DNA from: Allium sativum
Taxonomy: Eukaryota; Streptophyta; Magnoliopsida; Asparagales; Amaryllidaceae
Length of the DNA stretch: 64,000 nucleotides
Direction: 5' to 3'
NCBI GenBank assembly: GCA_030737875.1
Contig: CM060925.1
Location: 481,491,514 to 481,555,513, forward strand
The notes under the pieces: model-generated
Told to the model about the DNA's origin: nothing
Seen by the model: the letters and a program-made list of their open reading frames with translations, nothing else
Databases searched by the model: none
Part shown: piece by piece, positions 24,573-34,538 of the stretch
Numbering within the stretch: the stretch's first letter is position 1
How the letters are laid out: each line of letters opens with the position of its first letter
Position numbers and translations under genes: made by a program

Positions 24573-24724
24573 CAGGTCCTGGCTGGCCTGGTCAGGGTCT
24601 GGTCGAATTCTGATGCTTGGCTGAGTCACTAGGGCTTACGTGTCACCTCTTGATTGGCTCTTTGAACTTTGTATGGTCTAGATTCCTCCTATCTTCATCT
24701 GACAGCTCAAAACAATTTGAAATT

Positions 24725-24733
24725 CTATAAATA
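24725..24733 (+). promoter_or_regulatory. TATA box of Element 1 5' LTR
   Basis: CTATAAATA, 468 bp into the LTR and about 150 bp after the palindrome block. The same box is at 32985-32993 in the right LTR. A transcript would start near 24760, making most of the LTR transcribed leader. Confidence 0.7.
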
Positions 24734-26093
24734 CAACTCAAGTCTAACCTTAAATTCACACAAATAATAGAATACAAAAGCCGTCATGCTGCTGGAGAGG
24801 AACTAGGAATGGCCGTCAATTAGAAAGCCTAGAGACAAGCCAACACTAAAGCCTAAGAGACAAATCAAATTAAATTTTAATCAAAATCAATCAACGCAAC
24901 ATTAGTCTACCCAAAGGAGCGCATCTCAGTTTCAGAATTCAGAATCCAGAATTCAAGATTCTGCATTCGTTGTAAGTATAGTGACCTTTCAGAATATCAA
25001 AAGAACTGTGATGTGATTCGATGTAAATGAAAATAGAATCGTGTTGTTATGTCGTATAAATTTTGGGTAATGTAATGGTTCTATCATGACTTGTGTATTG
25101 ATGTTTGTGGCATAAATTGATTGATGCAAACCTATTGAACAATTGTATATGAAAACAATGGCACTTGCAAGCTTGTGGCAAAAACTAGAAATTTATCCCT
25201 TTTTGTATATGTCGATGGCATGGACTATGTATATTCCCTTAGTCTAAATTAGAATTTATGTAAACATGTTATAGACCTTTTATGCCTACATGACCCAAAA
25301 CCTATGATATCATTCTTATGTTTATTGGCAAGTATAATTAGATCTATGTTTGCAAGTATAATTGGATCTATGTTTCATAAACTATGCAAGTTCATGTTTA
25401 TTTGCAAAATATAATTGGTTCTATGTCAAACATCGTTTGGGTTTCATAAACTATGCAAGTTCATGTTGAAATAGGCTATATGATTAGATGTAAAAATTGT
25501 ACATTTTGATGAATATATAACATGCTAGTTTTGTGGTCGATATTATGCTAAGTTAAACATGTTTAAACACACGTTTGTATTAGCCTAAACTATGCCATTT
25601 CATATGTCACCTACTTAGTCATACTTTGATTTAAGTGCAAGTTCACATGACCCATGTTATATGTTAGTTGAATCGCCAAATTGCAAGTTCATACCTATGA
25701 TGTTCATATTGATTATGCCAAAAATGCCAAGTTTACACCTATGTCACGTTTACGTTTATGAATTCCCTTATGCCTATTTGTGTGCGATAAATTAGGCTAA
25801 GTTTTTAGCCTAATATTATATGTTAAAAACTATGAGAACGAAGATTAGGCTAAGATTGTTAGCCTAATGTTTAAACGGGGTAACGTTGGGAATATTTGAA
25901 AACTTGACATAAAAATATATGAAATTGGCATGTTTGTCACATGCCAAAATTGGTGGCATTTAAACGGTATAAATTCTTATACCAAAAATGTTAAACTTGC
26001 AATGTGGGCCATAATATTTAATTGTTGACAAATTTACATATATTCAGTAATAAAATATGTAAATTTAGAAAACACGATATGCTTAATCCGAGG

Positions 26094-26277
26094 TTGGATT
26101 GAGTTGTGATGTAAACCTGCCCGGACCCGCCTGGCTGTCCAGTAGTCACAACAATACCTATCCAATGTGGGTGGTTAAGCATTGAGCCCAATAAGGACCC
26201 AAGATTAGACTGAGCTACGGTGTAAACCTGCCCGGAACTGACCGGCACATCCAATAACCATAGCAATACCTGTCTAA
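26094..26277 (+). ncRNA. Paired two-stem hairpin modules, Element 1 left LTR (candidate structured RNA)
   Basis: Module a (26094-26165): outer stem TTGGAT/ATCCAA, inner stem GTTGTGA/TCACAAC. Module b (26205-26277): outer stem TTAGAC/GTCTAA, inner stem GCTACGGT/ACCATAGC (one mismatch here, perfect in the right LTR). Both enclose aacctgcccgga and end near tccaRta. The stems change sequence between modules while pairing is kept. The same design occurs in Element 2. Confidence 0.65.
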
Positions 26278-27006
26278 TGTGAGTGGTCTGGTGCTCCTAA
26301 GATGCTAAGGACAGATGGTAGGGTTAAGTCAACTATAACACTTAGCCAAATTCAACATGTTAACAAGAATTGATGGGTGGGGTTAGGTAAATATAGACAC
26401 TTAACCACTTAACATGTTTGACTAGAAAATCCTGGTAACGAGGGACCTGTTTCAGTAGTAACCCAAAGTTAGGTATCAACGGTACCCTGAAACTAGGCAG
26501 GGTGGGGCACGATTACTGGGCTGATTGTAAGCGGTCAAACGACGGCGGTGGGTGCACAGTGCAGGTCTAACGGGGTGCGAGCGTGCACACACTCCGGAGC
26601 AGACAACCAGGGCACTGGGGACACCAGTAGTATAACCTATGCCTTCTAAGGATTTGTGTTGGGGCCGCCATCATGGGTCTTGATACACCCTATGGTGGGA
26701 CCAGCATAGGTATCTACAATTCTTGGGGGCCGTAGGACACATGTTAACGCGAGTAGGAGCCGATCTTTAGAAAATGGGGATCACTTTACCCTCACTACGG
26801 GGTTCCAGTTAGAATAAACTCAAATAGGTGTAGAGTTATAGTATGGGTGTGATAGTACATTCGACACTTCCTTAGCTGGTGACACTTTCCTATTTTTAGT
26901 TTACATCCATCATACCCTTTTCTTATTCACATATTGAAGAGTTACTAGATTTACTCAGGCTTTATGTCTGACCCTATTTTCTTTTCGTCTTCTTTTATTT
27001 CGTTTC

Positions 27007-27016
27007 CCCCCCCCCC
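27007..27016. repeat. C homopolymer before CAG|G
   Basis: A C run ends in CAGGTCC, with a T-rich tract upstream. The right LTR has a shorter C run ending CTAGGTC at 35267-35277. Confidence 0.85.
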
Positions 27017-27398
27017 AGGTCCACAGGGAGGAAACAACTTAACTCAGTCAGACTCTTTACAAGCACCAAGAACGTAGATGTATGATTTGGATCTTTCTTG
27101 CTCGGATAATGGCTTTGGACATCACTATGGGGATTTTTGTCACTTCATTTATGTTTTCATGCTTTTTAATAATCAAGGCAGTTATGAGGTTGTAATGTTG
27201 GAAGTATTTTGAGACAATTATGGAAATCTTTTGTTTGATACACGTATTGATGAAATAAAAGTTTGTTTGGTTTCCGCTGTTTAAAATATGTGTATTTATA
27301 TCTGTCTTGAGTTTATCTGTGGCTTTTACTTATAAACCTCCACCAAAGTTAAGGCATTCCCTTTGTGAGTGACCTTAATGGAGGTGGGGTGTTTCACT

Positions 27399-27410
27399 TG
27401 GTATCAGAGC
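27399..27410 (+). other. Element 1 primer-binding site
   Basis: TGGTATCAGAGC, 2 bp after the LTR end, complementary to the 3' end of initiator tRNA-Met. Confidence 0.95.
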
Positions 27411-27587
27411 ATAGGTTTACCAGACAAGATAAAAGTTTTTGAAAATCGTTTTCAAAAAGAAAGTTTAAAGAAGCATTTTTTTTATAGAAAAAGTGTTATA
27501 TTTCTAAAAAGACAAAATCCCCCAAAGCCATGTGCCCTATCTATCCCTCTCTATCCTTCATTTTGAATTTTTCCTTTATGTTTCAAC

Positions 27588-28509
27588 ATGTCTGGAGACC
27601 TTAACCTTCCAGAAGGAGTGCCGATTCCCGACTGGTTTAGGAGGTACTTAGAAGAAAGGGCCAATGGCGCGGGCCCAGCAGACATCCCTCCTCCAGTGGT
27701 CGCGTTTCCTCCTCCTCCTCCGCCTCCTCGTGGAAATGCCTTCGCAAAAACATGTTGAGACTTCAAGGCTATGGGTGGAAAAGACTTTTATGGGACAGAA
27801 TCCTTTGTTGGAGCAAGAAACTGATTAAAGGAGACTGAGGATTTATTTGTCATCTTTGGAGTGGATGACAGGCAAAAGATACAACTTGCGGTGTGGTTAC
27901 TCAAGGATGAAGCTTCCTATTGGTGGGAAGTTACCAATACTCAGAGGGCGGTGGAAACATGGGAAGACTTCAGGACAAGGTTTGAGATGAAATTCCTCTC
28001 CCAAGCCGAAAGAAGCCTGCAAATGGAAAAGTTTCTAACTCTGAAACAGGGAAGCATGACGATCAGGGAATATGTTAATCAGTTTAATCAGCTAGCCAGA
28101 TTTGGGTTAGACTTAGTAAACACCCAACATAAGAAGGCGCTTCGCTTCGTCAAGGGTTTGAATGAGCCTCTACAAAGCCTTGCCATGACCCATGTATCCA
28201 CGGGTGCGACTTATGAAAGCCTGGTGGACATGGCGTTGCTACACGAGGAAGACCACGGCAAGAAAGAAACTAAGGGGGAAGAGAAGAAAGAAGGTCTACA
28301 AGCAAAGAAAACAGACTTCAAGAAAGGAGGGAAGAACAATAAGCCCCATGAGAAGAGAAGGTGCAATTTATGTGGCATTGTGGGCCATATATCAAAAGAC
28401 TGCCGGAAAAGGAAGGCGAAGATGGGTGGTTGCTTCCATTGTGGAGAGACTGGGCACCAAGCTAAGGACTGCCCAAAGAAGAAAGGGCAGGGACAGAAAG
28501 CCGGATCCA
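27588..28509 (+). pseudogene. gag: gag of Element 1 (broken)
   Basis: Gag forms the particle around the element RNA. The frame opens at ATG 27588 (MSGDLNLPEG...) and runs into TGA at 27756-27758 after a proline-rich stretch. A second in-frame TGA follows near 27824. The same frame then stays open from before 27861, with the retrotransposon gag core (WLLKDEASYWW..., 27897 onward), a lysine-rich linker, and two CCHC zinc knuckles: CNLCGIVGHISKDC from 28362 and CFHCGETGHQAKDC from 28431. The knuckles bind RNA in this family. Both stops are single-transition changes from sense codons, so the gene is disabled by point mutation, not by deletion. Confidence 0.92.
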
Positions 28510-28930
28510 CTTCAGGGTGTCAGGTTCATGCACTAGTGGCACCTCAGCAGGAACGAGGTAGTAATATTTCTGTAGAAAGTGTAGTCTATCTTTATGATCA
28601 TCCAGTTCGTACACTTTTTGACTCTGGCGCATCACACTCTTTCATTTCATCTGCCTTAGTAGAATCTCTGCATCTAGACATTAGTATGGTAGAAGATCCC
28701 TTAGTAGTTTCAGGGGGGCTCCGCTTACTTGTCAATGGTTTGTTTGGGTTTGAAAATCTCTATTCTCAGTGTTGAGTTTAGTTATAGTGCCTTTGTTTTG
28801 GGCTTCTCGGGATATGGTTTGATCTTAGGCATGGACTGGTTATCCAGTAATAGTGCCATTCTTGACTGTGAGAAAAGAGTATTTAGACTCTTGACTCGAC
28901 TTGGTAACACTCTACAAATTTCTTGTAATC
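28510..28930 (+). pseudogene. pol: Aspartic protease domain of Element 1 pol (frameshifted)
   Basis: Retroviral-type protease that would cleave the polyprotein. The active-site triad is intact, LFDSGASHSFIS with the aspartate codon at 28620. The frame is lost around the G run at 28711-28716: before it translation follows the gag frame to a stop at 28773-28775, after it the family sequence continues in the +1 frame, with the second conserved protease region [11 protein letters not shown] at about 28822-28854. A length change in or near the G run is the simplest cause. Confidence 0.9.
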
Positions 28931-29770
28931 CCTTGAATGCTGTTATGCTTAGTTATCTAGAGTCGCTTGATGCTTCTGATGAGAATTTGCAATCAGTTAG
29001 AGTACTCCGGGAATATCCGGATGTCTTTGAGGAAGTGGAAGGCTTGCATCGGAGGCGGGAGATAGACTTCCGCATATATCTTGTGGATAACGCAAAGCCT
29101 ATAGCTTTACCTGTCAGAAACATGGCTCCAAGGGAGAGAAAGGAGCTCAGTACGCAGGTTAAAGAACTTCTTGAAAAGGGGTTCATTAGACGGAGCATTT
29201 CGGAATGGGGTGCTCCAGTGGTGTTCGCAACCAAAGCAGATGGTTCGCTTCGCCTTTGCGTCGAATATAGGGAGTTAAACAAATTGACCAAGAAAAATAG
29301 GCACCCTCTTCCCCGAATCGACGATTTGTTTGATCAGCTTGTAGGTGCGACAGTCTTCTCCCAACTTGATCTGGCAACTGGGTTCCATCAGCTAAGAGTA
29401 GCTAAAGACAACATTGATAAGACATCGTTCAGAACCCCAGACAGTTTCTTCGAGTGGCTTGTCATGCCTTTCGGCTTGACAAACGCACCAGCTTATTTCG
29501 TAGACCTAATGAGCAGGGTTTTCAGAGAATTCCTCAACAAATTTGTGGTTGTCTTCGTAGATGATATCATAATCTTCTCAAAGATGGGGAAGAACATGCT
29601 CAGCATCTGAAAGAAATCATGGATACTCTCCGTGCACATCAACTAAAAGCCAAATTCTCCAAGTGTCACTTCTGGAGAAAAGAAGTAAGGTTTCTTGGGC
29701 ATATAGTGTCCAAAGAAGGGTTGGCTGTGGACCCCGCGAAAGTGGTGGCAGTGCAAGATTGGAAGACACC
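28931..29770 (+). pseudogene. pol: Reverse transcriptase domain of Element 1 pol (frameshifted)
   Basis: RNA-templated DNA synthesis. Conserved blocks are readable in order: EYPDVF near 29011, [34 protein letters not shown] at about 29179-29280, [15 protein letters not shown] near 29356, and the catalytic box FVDD at 29554-29565 with both aspartates. A second frameshift lies near 29580-29585, in an A-rich run just after IIIFSK. Downstream sequence from 29619 ([27 protein letters not shown]) returns to the gag frame. No single reading frame covers the domain. Confidence 0.93.
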
Positions 29771-30360
29771 AAGAAATGCAACCGAAGTTCGAAGCTTTCT
29801 TGGGCTAGCCGGTTTTTACCGAAAGTTTATTAGGGATTTCGCGAAAATCTCAGTCCCATTCACAAGGCTAACAAAGAAGAATCTGACATTCACTTGGGAT
29901 TTGGACTGCGAGTTTGCTTTCCAATGATTAAAAAGGGCTCTTACCACAGCCCCAGTTCTAACTCTGCCTGACGGAAGCAAAATGTTCACAGTATACACGA
30001 ATGCATGTGGAACGGGACTAGGCGCTGTTCTAATGCAAGAAGGAAGGGTAGTAGCTTATGGCGGAAGACAATTGAAGGTTCATGAAAAGAACTACCCAAC
30101 CCACGATCTTGAGTTAGCCGCCATCGTCTTTGCGCTTAAGTCTTGGCGCCATTATCTCCTAGGTGAGAAGTTTGAATTATACACTGACCATAAATCGTTG
30201 AAATATCTCTTCTTCTAGAAGGATCTTAACTTGAGGCAGCAAAGATGGATGGAGTTTCTTGCCTCGTATGATTTTGAAATTTCCTATACTCCCGGAAAAG
30301 GCAACGTGGTAGCAGACGCGTTGAGCCGAAAGAAACTGACCCTAAGCCCTCTCTTTGTGG
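29771..30360 (+). pseudogene. pol: RNase H domain of Element 1 pol (stops, altered active site)
   Basis: Removes RNA from the RNA-DNA hybrid. After the RT connection ([12 protein letters not shown]) an in-frame TGA sits at 29925-29927. The RNase H blocks follow: [16 protein letters not shown] at 29988, [11 protein letters not shown] near 30106 and [10 protein letters not shown] near 30180. The first block normally starts with a catalytic Asp (YTDA); here it reads YTNA. A TAG stop occurs at 30216-30218 directly before KDLNLRQQRWMEFL. The domain would be inactive even if read through. Confidence 0.9.
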
Positions 30361-31760
30361 AAAGGAAAAACTTGGAGTATATAGCCAGTTTCAACTTTAG
30401 GCCCTCCTCGGATTTTGTATCGGGTTTGTTAGCATCTCTCGAAGTACGCCCTACTCTCTTAGACTCAATAGGGGCTGCACAACGTGAAGACCCTCAGCTT
30501 GTTGATGTGATTGATAAACTTATTAGGGGTGAGACTTCTAGTCACCTCAGTAGATACGCCATCGATGATAAGGGTTGGCTGAGACGAGATGGAAGATTAT
30601 GCGTCCCACAAGCAAGGGAGTTGACAAAGAAGGTTCTTGAGGAAGCGCATCATTCCAAGATGATTATACACCCTAGCAGTGATAAGATGTACAAGGATAC
30701 AAAAAGGACTTTCTTTTGGAGCGACATGAAGCAAGACGTGGCAGATTTCGTTTCTAAGTGCATGACCTGCTAACAGGTCAAGGCGGAACAAAAGAAGCCT
30801 GGAGGACTACTTCACCCTCTAGAGGTCCCACAGTGGAAGTGGGATAGCATTTCAATGGACTTCATTGATGGACTGCCTAGGTTGAGAAGAGGCAATACTA
30901 GCATTTGGGTAATAGTGGATAGGCTTACTAAAAGCGCCCACTTTATACCTATCAAGAGTAGAAGGACTGCCGCATCTCTAGCATCTCTTTATCTCAAGGA
31001 AATAGTTCGAATCCATGGGATACCCTCCAGCATTGTTAGTGACCGAGACCCTATCTTCACGAGTGAGTTTTGGCGGAGTCTGCAAGAAGCTGTAGGCACA
31101 CAGTTATGTTTGAGCACGGCCTATCACCCCCAAACCGATGGCCAGACGAAAAGGGTGAATAGAGTTTTAGAGGATCTTTTAAGACTTTGCGTTCTTGACT
31201 TTGGAGGGACATGGGAGGATCACCTTCCTTTAGTGGAATTTGCCTACAACAACACCTACCAAGCTACCATCGGCATGGCACCCTTCGAAGCCTTGTATAG
31301 AAGACCGTGCAAATCACCAACTTGTTGGTGGGAGTCTACAGATAAGCTTATACTTGGGCTAGACATGATTCCAGAAACTTCAGAGAAAGTGGACTTGATA
31401 CGTAGGAGAATGAAGACAGCCCAAGACAGACAGAAATCCTACGCCGACAAAAGAAGGACCGACCTTGAGTTTGAGGTTGGGGATAGCGTTTTCCTTAAGG
31501 TATCCCCTTTAAGGAACGTCGTTCTCTTTGGATCCGCCGGAAAGCTAGCACCAAGAATTGTAGGACCGTTCCCTATCATCGAGAAGATTGGGAAAATGGC
31601 TTATAGAGTAGATCTGCCTGAAAGATTGGCCGGAATTCACAACGTCTTTCACGTTTCTCATCTCCGGAAATGTCTACATGAATCAGCGGAAGTGGTGGAG
31701 CCAAGCATTCTAGAAGAAGCTGAAGTGGAATGTGAAGCAACTGTGAGGAGAGTTCCAACT
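30361..31760 (+). pseudogene. pol: Integrase domain of Element 1 pol (stop, catalytic Glu lost)
   Basis: Inserts the cDNA into chromosomes. The HHCC zinc-binding domain is visible (AHHSKMIIHP... near 30645 and CMTC ending 30770), followed at once by TAA at 30771-30773. The catalytic core has the first Asp in [15 protein letters not shown] (near 30920) and the second in SDRDPIF (codon 31041). Exactly 35 residues later, where the DD35E glutamate belongs, the codon at 31149-31151 is AAA, giving lysine (DGQTKR). The [16 protein letters not shown] and [12 protein letters not shown] blocks follow. The core is therefore catalytically dead. Confidence 0.93.
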
Positions 31761-31952
31761 TGAATCGTAGGAACTGAAATCAAAAAGCTACGCAACCGCG
31801 AAGTGAAGCTCGTTAAGGTTCAGTGGAGCGACGCCGAGGAAGACGCGACTTGGGAAACTGAGGATAGAATACGCGTTGCATACCCTTTTCTTTTTGAGGG
31901 TACATCTTTGACCTCTCTTTTTCTTAAGTTGTGCTTGTATCTATCTTTTTAG
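31761..31952 (+). pseudogene. pol: Chromodomain-like C-terminus of Element 1 pol
   Basis: A TGA at 31761-31763 separates this tail from the integrase, then the frame is open to TAG at 31950-31952. It reads EIKKLRNREVKLVKVQW...ATWETEDRI...YPFLF, the degenerate chromodomain pattern (hydrophobic-VKVxW, then ATWE) of Tekay/Del-type chromoviruses, which is thought to steer insertion to heterochromatin. Element 2 has the homologous segment with a sense codon (CGC) where this copy has TGA. Confidence 0.8.
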
Positions 31953-32490
31953 GTATATCTCCTCGATATTATCCTTTATCCTTAGGTAGAAATTCCTTTG
32001 GATGTAAACATGTATTTGAAACATGTTATGGTTGATGGCTGCAAGTGGTTGCAAGTGGTTGCTAATGGTTGCTCGTGGATGCATATACACACACAACCTA
32101 GGTCTTAGATCGGCTCAATCACTTCATACTGCATATGCATATATGTTTTCTTATTTGTATAGGATTGAAAACTTGATATGATGTCATATGGTCGTCGCAT
32201 TTGTATGAATAGTTGTGCACTCATGTAGAATTATGAGTAGGAAAAATTTGCATACATAATGGATTCATGACACTTACATGATTCACATTAAGGAGGTCAA
32301 CTGAATCAGTAGGCCGCCTGATTTCTGCATTAGATAAGGACATGTACACACACTATGCATATGATCATGAAGCATTAGAAGTCTTTTAAGGACAGTGGAT
32401 GCCTATGTTTGTTGGTTGAGTAGATGGACTGTTGGATGGTAGGATATACATTCTTCCTAACTTGAAGATTTCGGGGACGAAATCGTTTTA
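31953..32490 (+). other. 3' untranslated part of Element 1
   Basis: No coding. It contains a short direct repeat of gcaagtggttg/ctaatggttg/ctcgtggatg (32041-32084), whose counterpart in reverse complement lies at 44168-44215 of Element 2, and the conserved TTTCGGGGACGAAA (32469-32482) just before the polypurine tract. Confidence 0.7.
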
Positions 32491-32501
32491 AGGGGGGAGA
32501 A
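32491..32501 (+). other. Element 1 polypurine tract
   Basis: AGGGGGGAGAA directly before the right LTR start TGTAACACCCC. Confidence 0.93.
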
Positions 32502-32710
32502 TGTAACACCCCGTGAATTCTATAACGTTAAGCTTCACAAATTAAAGTATAATTAATTATAAATGATGAAATCAAGGAAGATGGGTTAAGCCATTGCGTT
32601 CGTCTCGAAATTATGCTTGAGATAGAGTCCAAGTTTGCGTAAAACGGATATCGTATGAAGAAGATTGGACGAACGAAGTTGGGTAGAAAAACCAGAAAAC
32701 GGGTCAGAAT

Positions 32711-32815
32711 GCACTGGCGCACTTGGAAAGTGCGCCAGAACAAAGTTGAACTGGCGCACTTGGGAAGTGCGCCAGTACATTTTTAGCCTGGCGCACCTGC
32801 CAAGTGCGCCCAGGT
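32711..32815. repeat. Palindromic repeat block upstream of TATA, right LTR
   Basis: Inverted repeats at 32714-32738 and 32751-32775 with perfect 11-bp arms CTGGCGCACTT / AAGTGCGCCAG, and a looser third at 32788-32814. Confidence 0.9.
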
Positions 32816-32984
32816 CAGAATGACCTGCTGGTCAGGTCCTGGCTGGCCTGGTCAGGGTCTGGTCGAATTCTGATACTTGGCTGAGTCACTAGGGCTTACG
32901 TGTCACCTCTTGATTGGCTCTTTGAACTTTGTATAGTCTAGATTCCTCCTATCTTCATCTGACGGCTCAAAACAATTTAAAATT

Positions 32985-32993
32985 CTATAAATA
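32985..32993 (+). promoter_or_regulatory. TATA box of Element 1 3' LTR
   Basis: CTATAAATA at the same offset as in the left LTR. Confidence 0.7.
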
Positions 32994-34354
32994 CGACTCA
33001 AGTCTAACCCTAAATTCACACAAATAATAGAATACAAAAGCCGTCATGCTGCTGGAGAGGAACTATGAATGGCCGTCAATTAGAAAGCCTAGAGACAAGC
33101 CAACACTAAAGCCTAAGAGACGAATCAAATTAAAGTTTAATCAAAATCAATCAATGCAATGTTAGTCTACCCAAAGGAGCGCATCTCAGTTTCAGAATTC
33201 AGAATCCAGAATTCAAGATTCTGCATTCGTTGTAAGTAAAGTGACCTTTCAGAATATGAATAAAAACTGTGATGTGATTCGATGTAAATGAAAATAAAAT
33301 CATGTTGTTATATCGTATAAATTTTGTATATTGTAATGGTTCTATCATGACTTGTGTATTGATGTTTGTGGCATAAATTGATTGATGCAAGCCTATTGAA
33401 CAATTGTATATGAAAACAATGGCACTTGCAAGCTTGTAGAAAAAACTAGAAATTTATCCCTTTTTGTATATGTCGATGGCATGGACTATGTATATTCCCT
33501 TAGTCTAAATTAGAATTTATGTAAACATGTTATAGACCTTTTATGCCTACATGACCCAAAACCTATGATATCATTCTTATGTTTATTGGCAAGTATAATT
33601 TGATCTATATTTGCAAGTATAATTGGATCTATGTTTCATAAACTATGCAAGTTCATGTTTATTTGCAGAATATAATTGGTTCTATGTCAAACATCGTTTA
33701 GGTTTCATAAACTATGCAAGTTCATGTTGAAATAGGCTATATGATTATATGTAAAAATTGTACATTTTGATGAATATATAACATGCTAGTTTTGTGGTCG
33801 ATATTATGCCAAGTTAAACATGTTTAAACACAAGTTTGTATTAGCCTAAACTATGCCATTTCATATGTCACCTACTTAGTCATACTTTGATTTAAGTGCA
33901 AGTTCACATGACCCATTTTATATGTTAGTTGAATCGCCAAATTGCAAGTTCATACCTATGATGTTAATATTGATTATGCCAAAAATGCCAAGTTTACACC
34001 TATGTCACGTTTACGTTTATGAATTCCCTTATGCCTATTTGTGTGCGCTAAATTAGGCTAAGTTTTTAGCCTAATATTATATGTTAAAAACTATGCGAAC
34101 GAAGATTAGGCTAAGATTGTTAGCCTAATGTTTAAATGGGGTAACGTTGGGAATATTTGAAAACTTGACATAAAAATATATGAAATTGGCATGTTTGTCA
34201 CATGCCAAAATTGGTGGCATTTAAACGGTATAAATTCTTATACAAAAAATGTTAAACTTGGAATGTGGGCCATAATATTTAATTGTTGACAAATTCACAT
34301 ATATTCAGTAATAAAATATGTAAATTTAGAAAACACGATATGCTTAATCCGAGG

Positions 34355-34538
34355 TTGGATTGAGTTGTGATGTAAACCTGCCCGGACCCGCCTGGCTGTC
34401 CAGTAGTCACAACAATACCTATCCAATGTGGGTGGTTAAGCATTGAGCCCAATAAGGACCCGAGGTTAGACTGAGCTACGGTGTAAACCTGCCCGGAACC
34501 GACCGGCACATCCAGTAACCGTAGCAATACCTGTCTAA
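34355..34538 (+). ncRNA. Paired two-stem hairpin modules, Element 1 right LTR (candidate structured RNA)
   Basis: Module a 34355-34426 and module b 34466-34538. In module b both stems are perfect: TTAGAC/GTCTAA and GCTACGGT/ACCGTAGC. The core TGCCCGGAACC...ACCGGCA can itself fold as a small apical hairpin. Confidence 0.65.

Larger units (their letters stand above)
24258..27396 (+). repeat. Element 1 left (5') LTR
   Basis: TGTAACACCCC...GGTGTTTCA, 3,139 bp. In order: palindrome-rich block 24470-24572, TATA box 24725-24733, donor-like GTAAGT 24972-24977, a long AT-rich part with repeated caagttcat phrases, paired hairpin modules 26094-26277, polypyrimidine/acceptor-like CAG|G ending 27018, AATAAA near 27253, TTTCCGCTG 27271-27279. 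Confidence 0.95.

Noticed and set aside
28192..28536. 114-codon + strand and 99-codon - strand frames inside gag
   Set aside because: Shadows of the gag zinc-knuckle region in other frames.
27588..31952. Functional gag-pol with programmed frameshift or stop readthrough
   Set aside because: There are at least six stops and two frameshifts, and catalytic residues are lost in RNase H and integrase, so decay is the better explanation.
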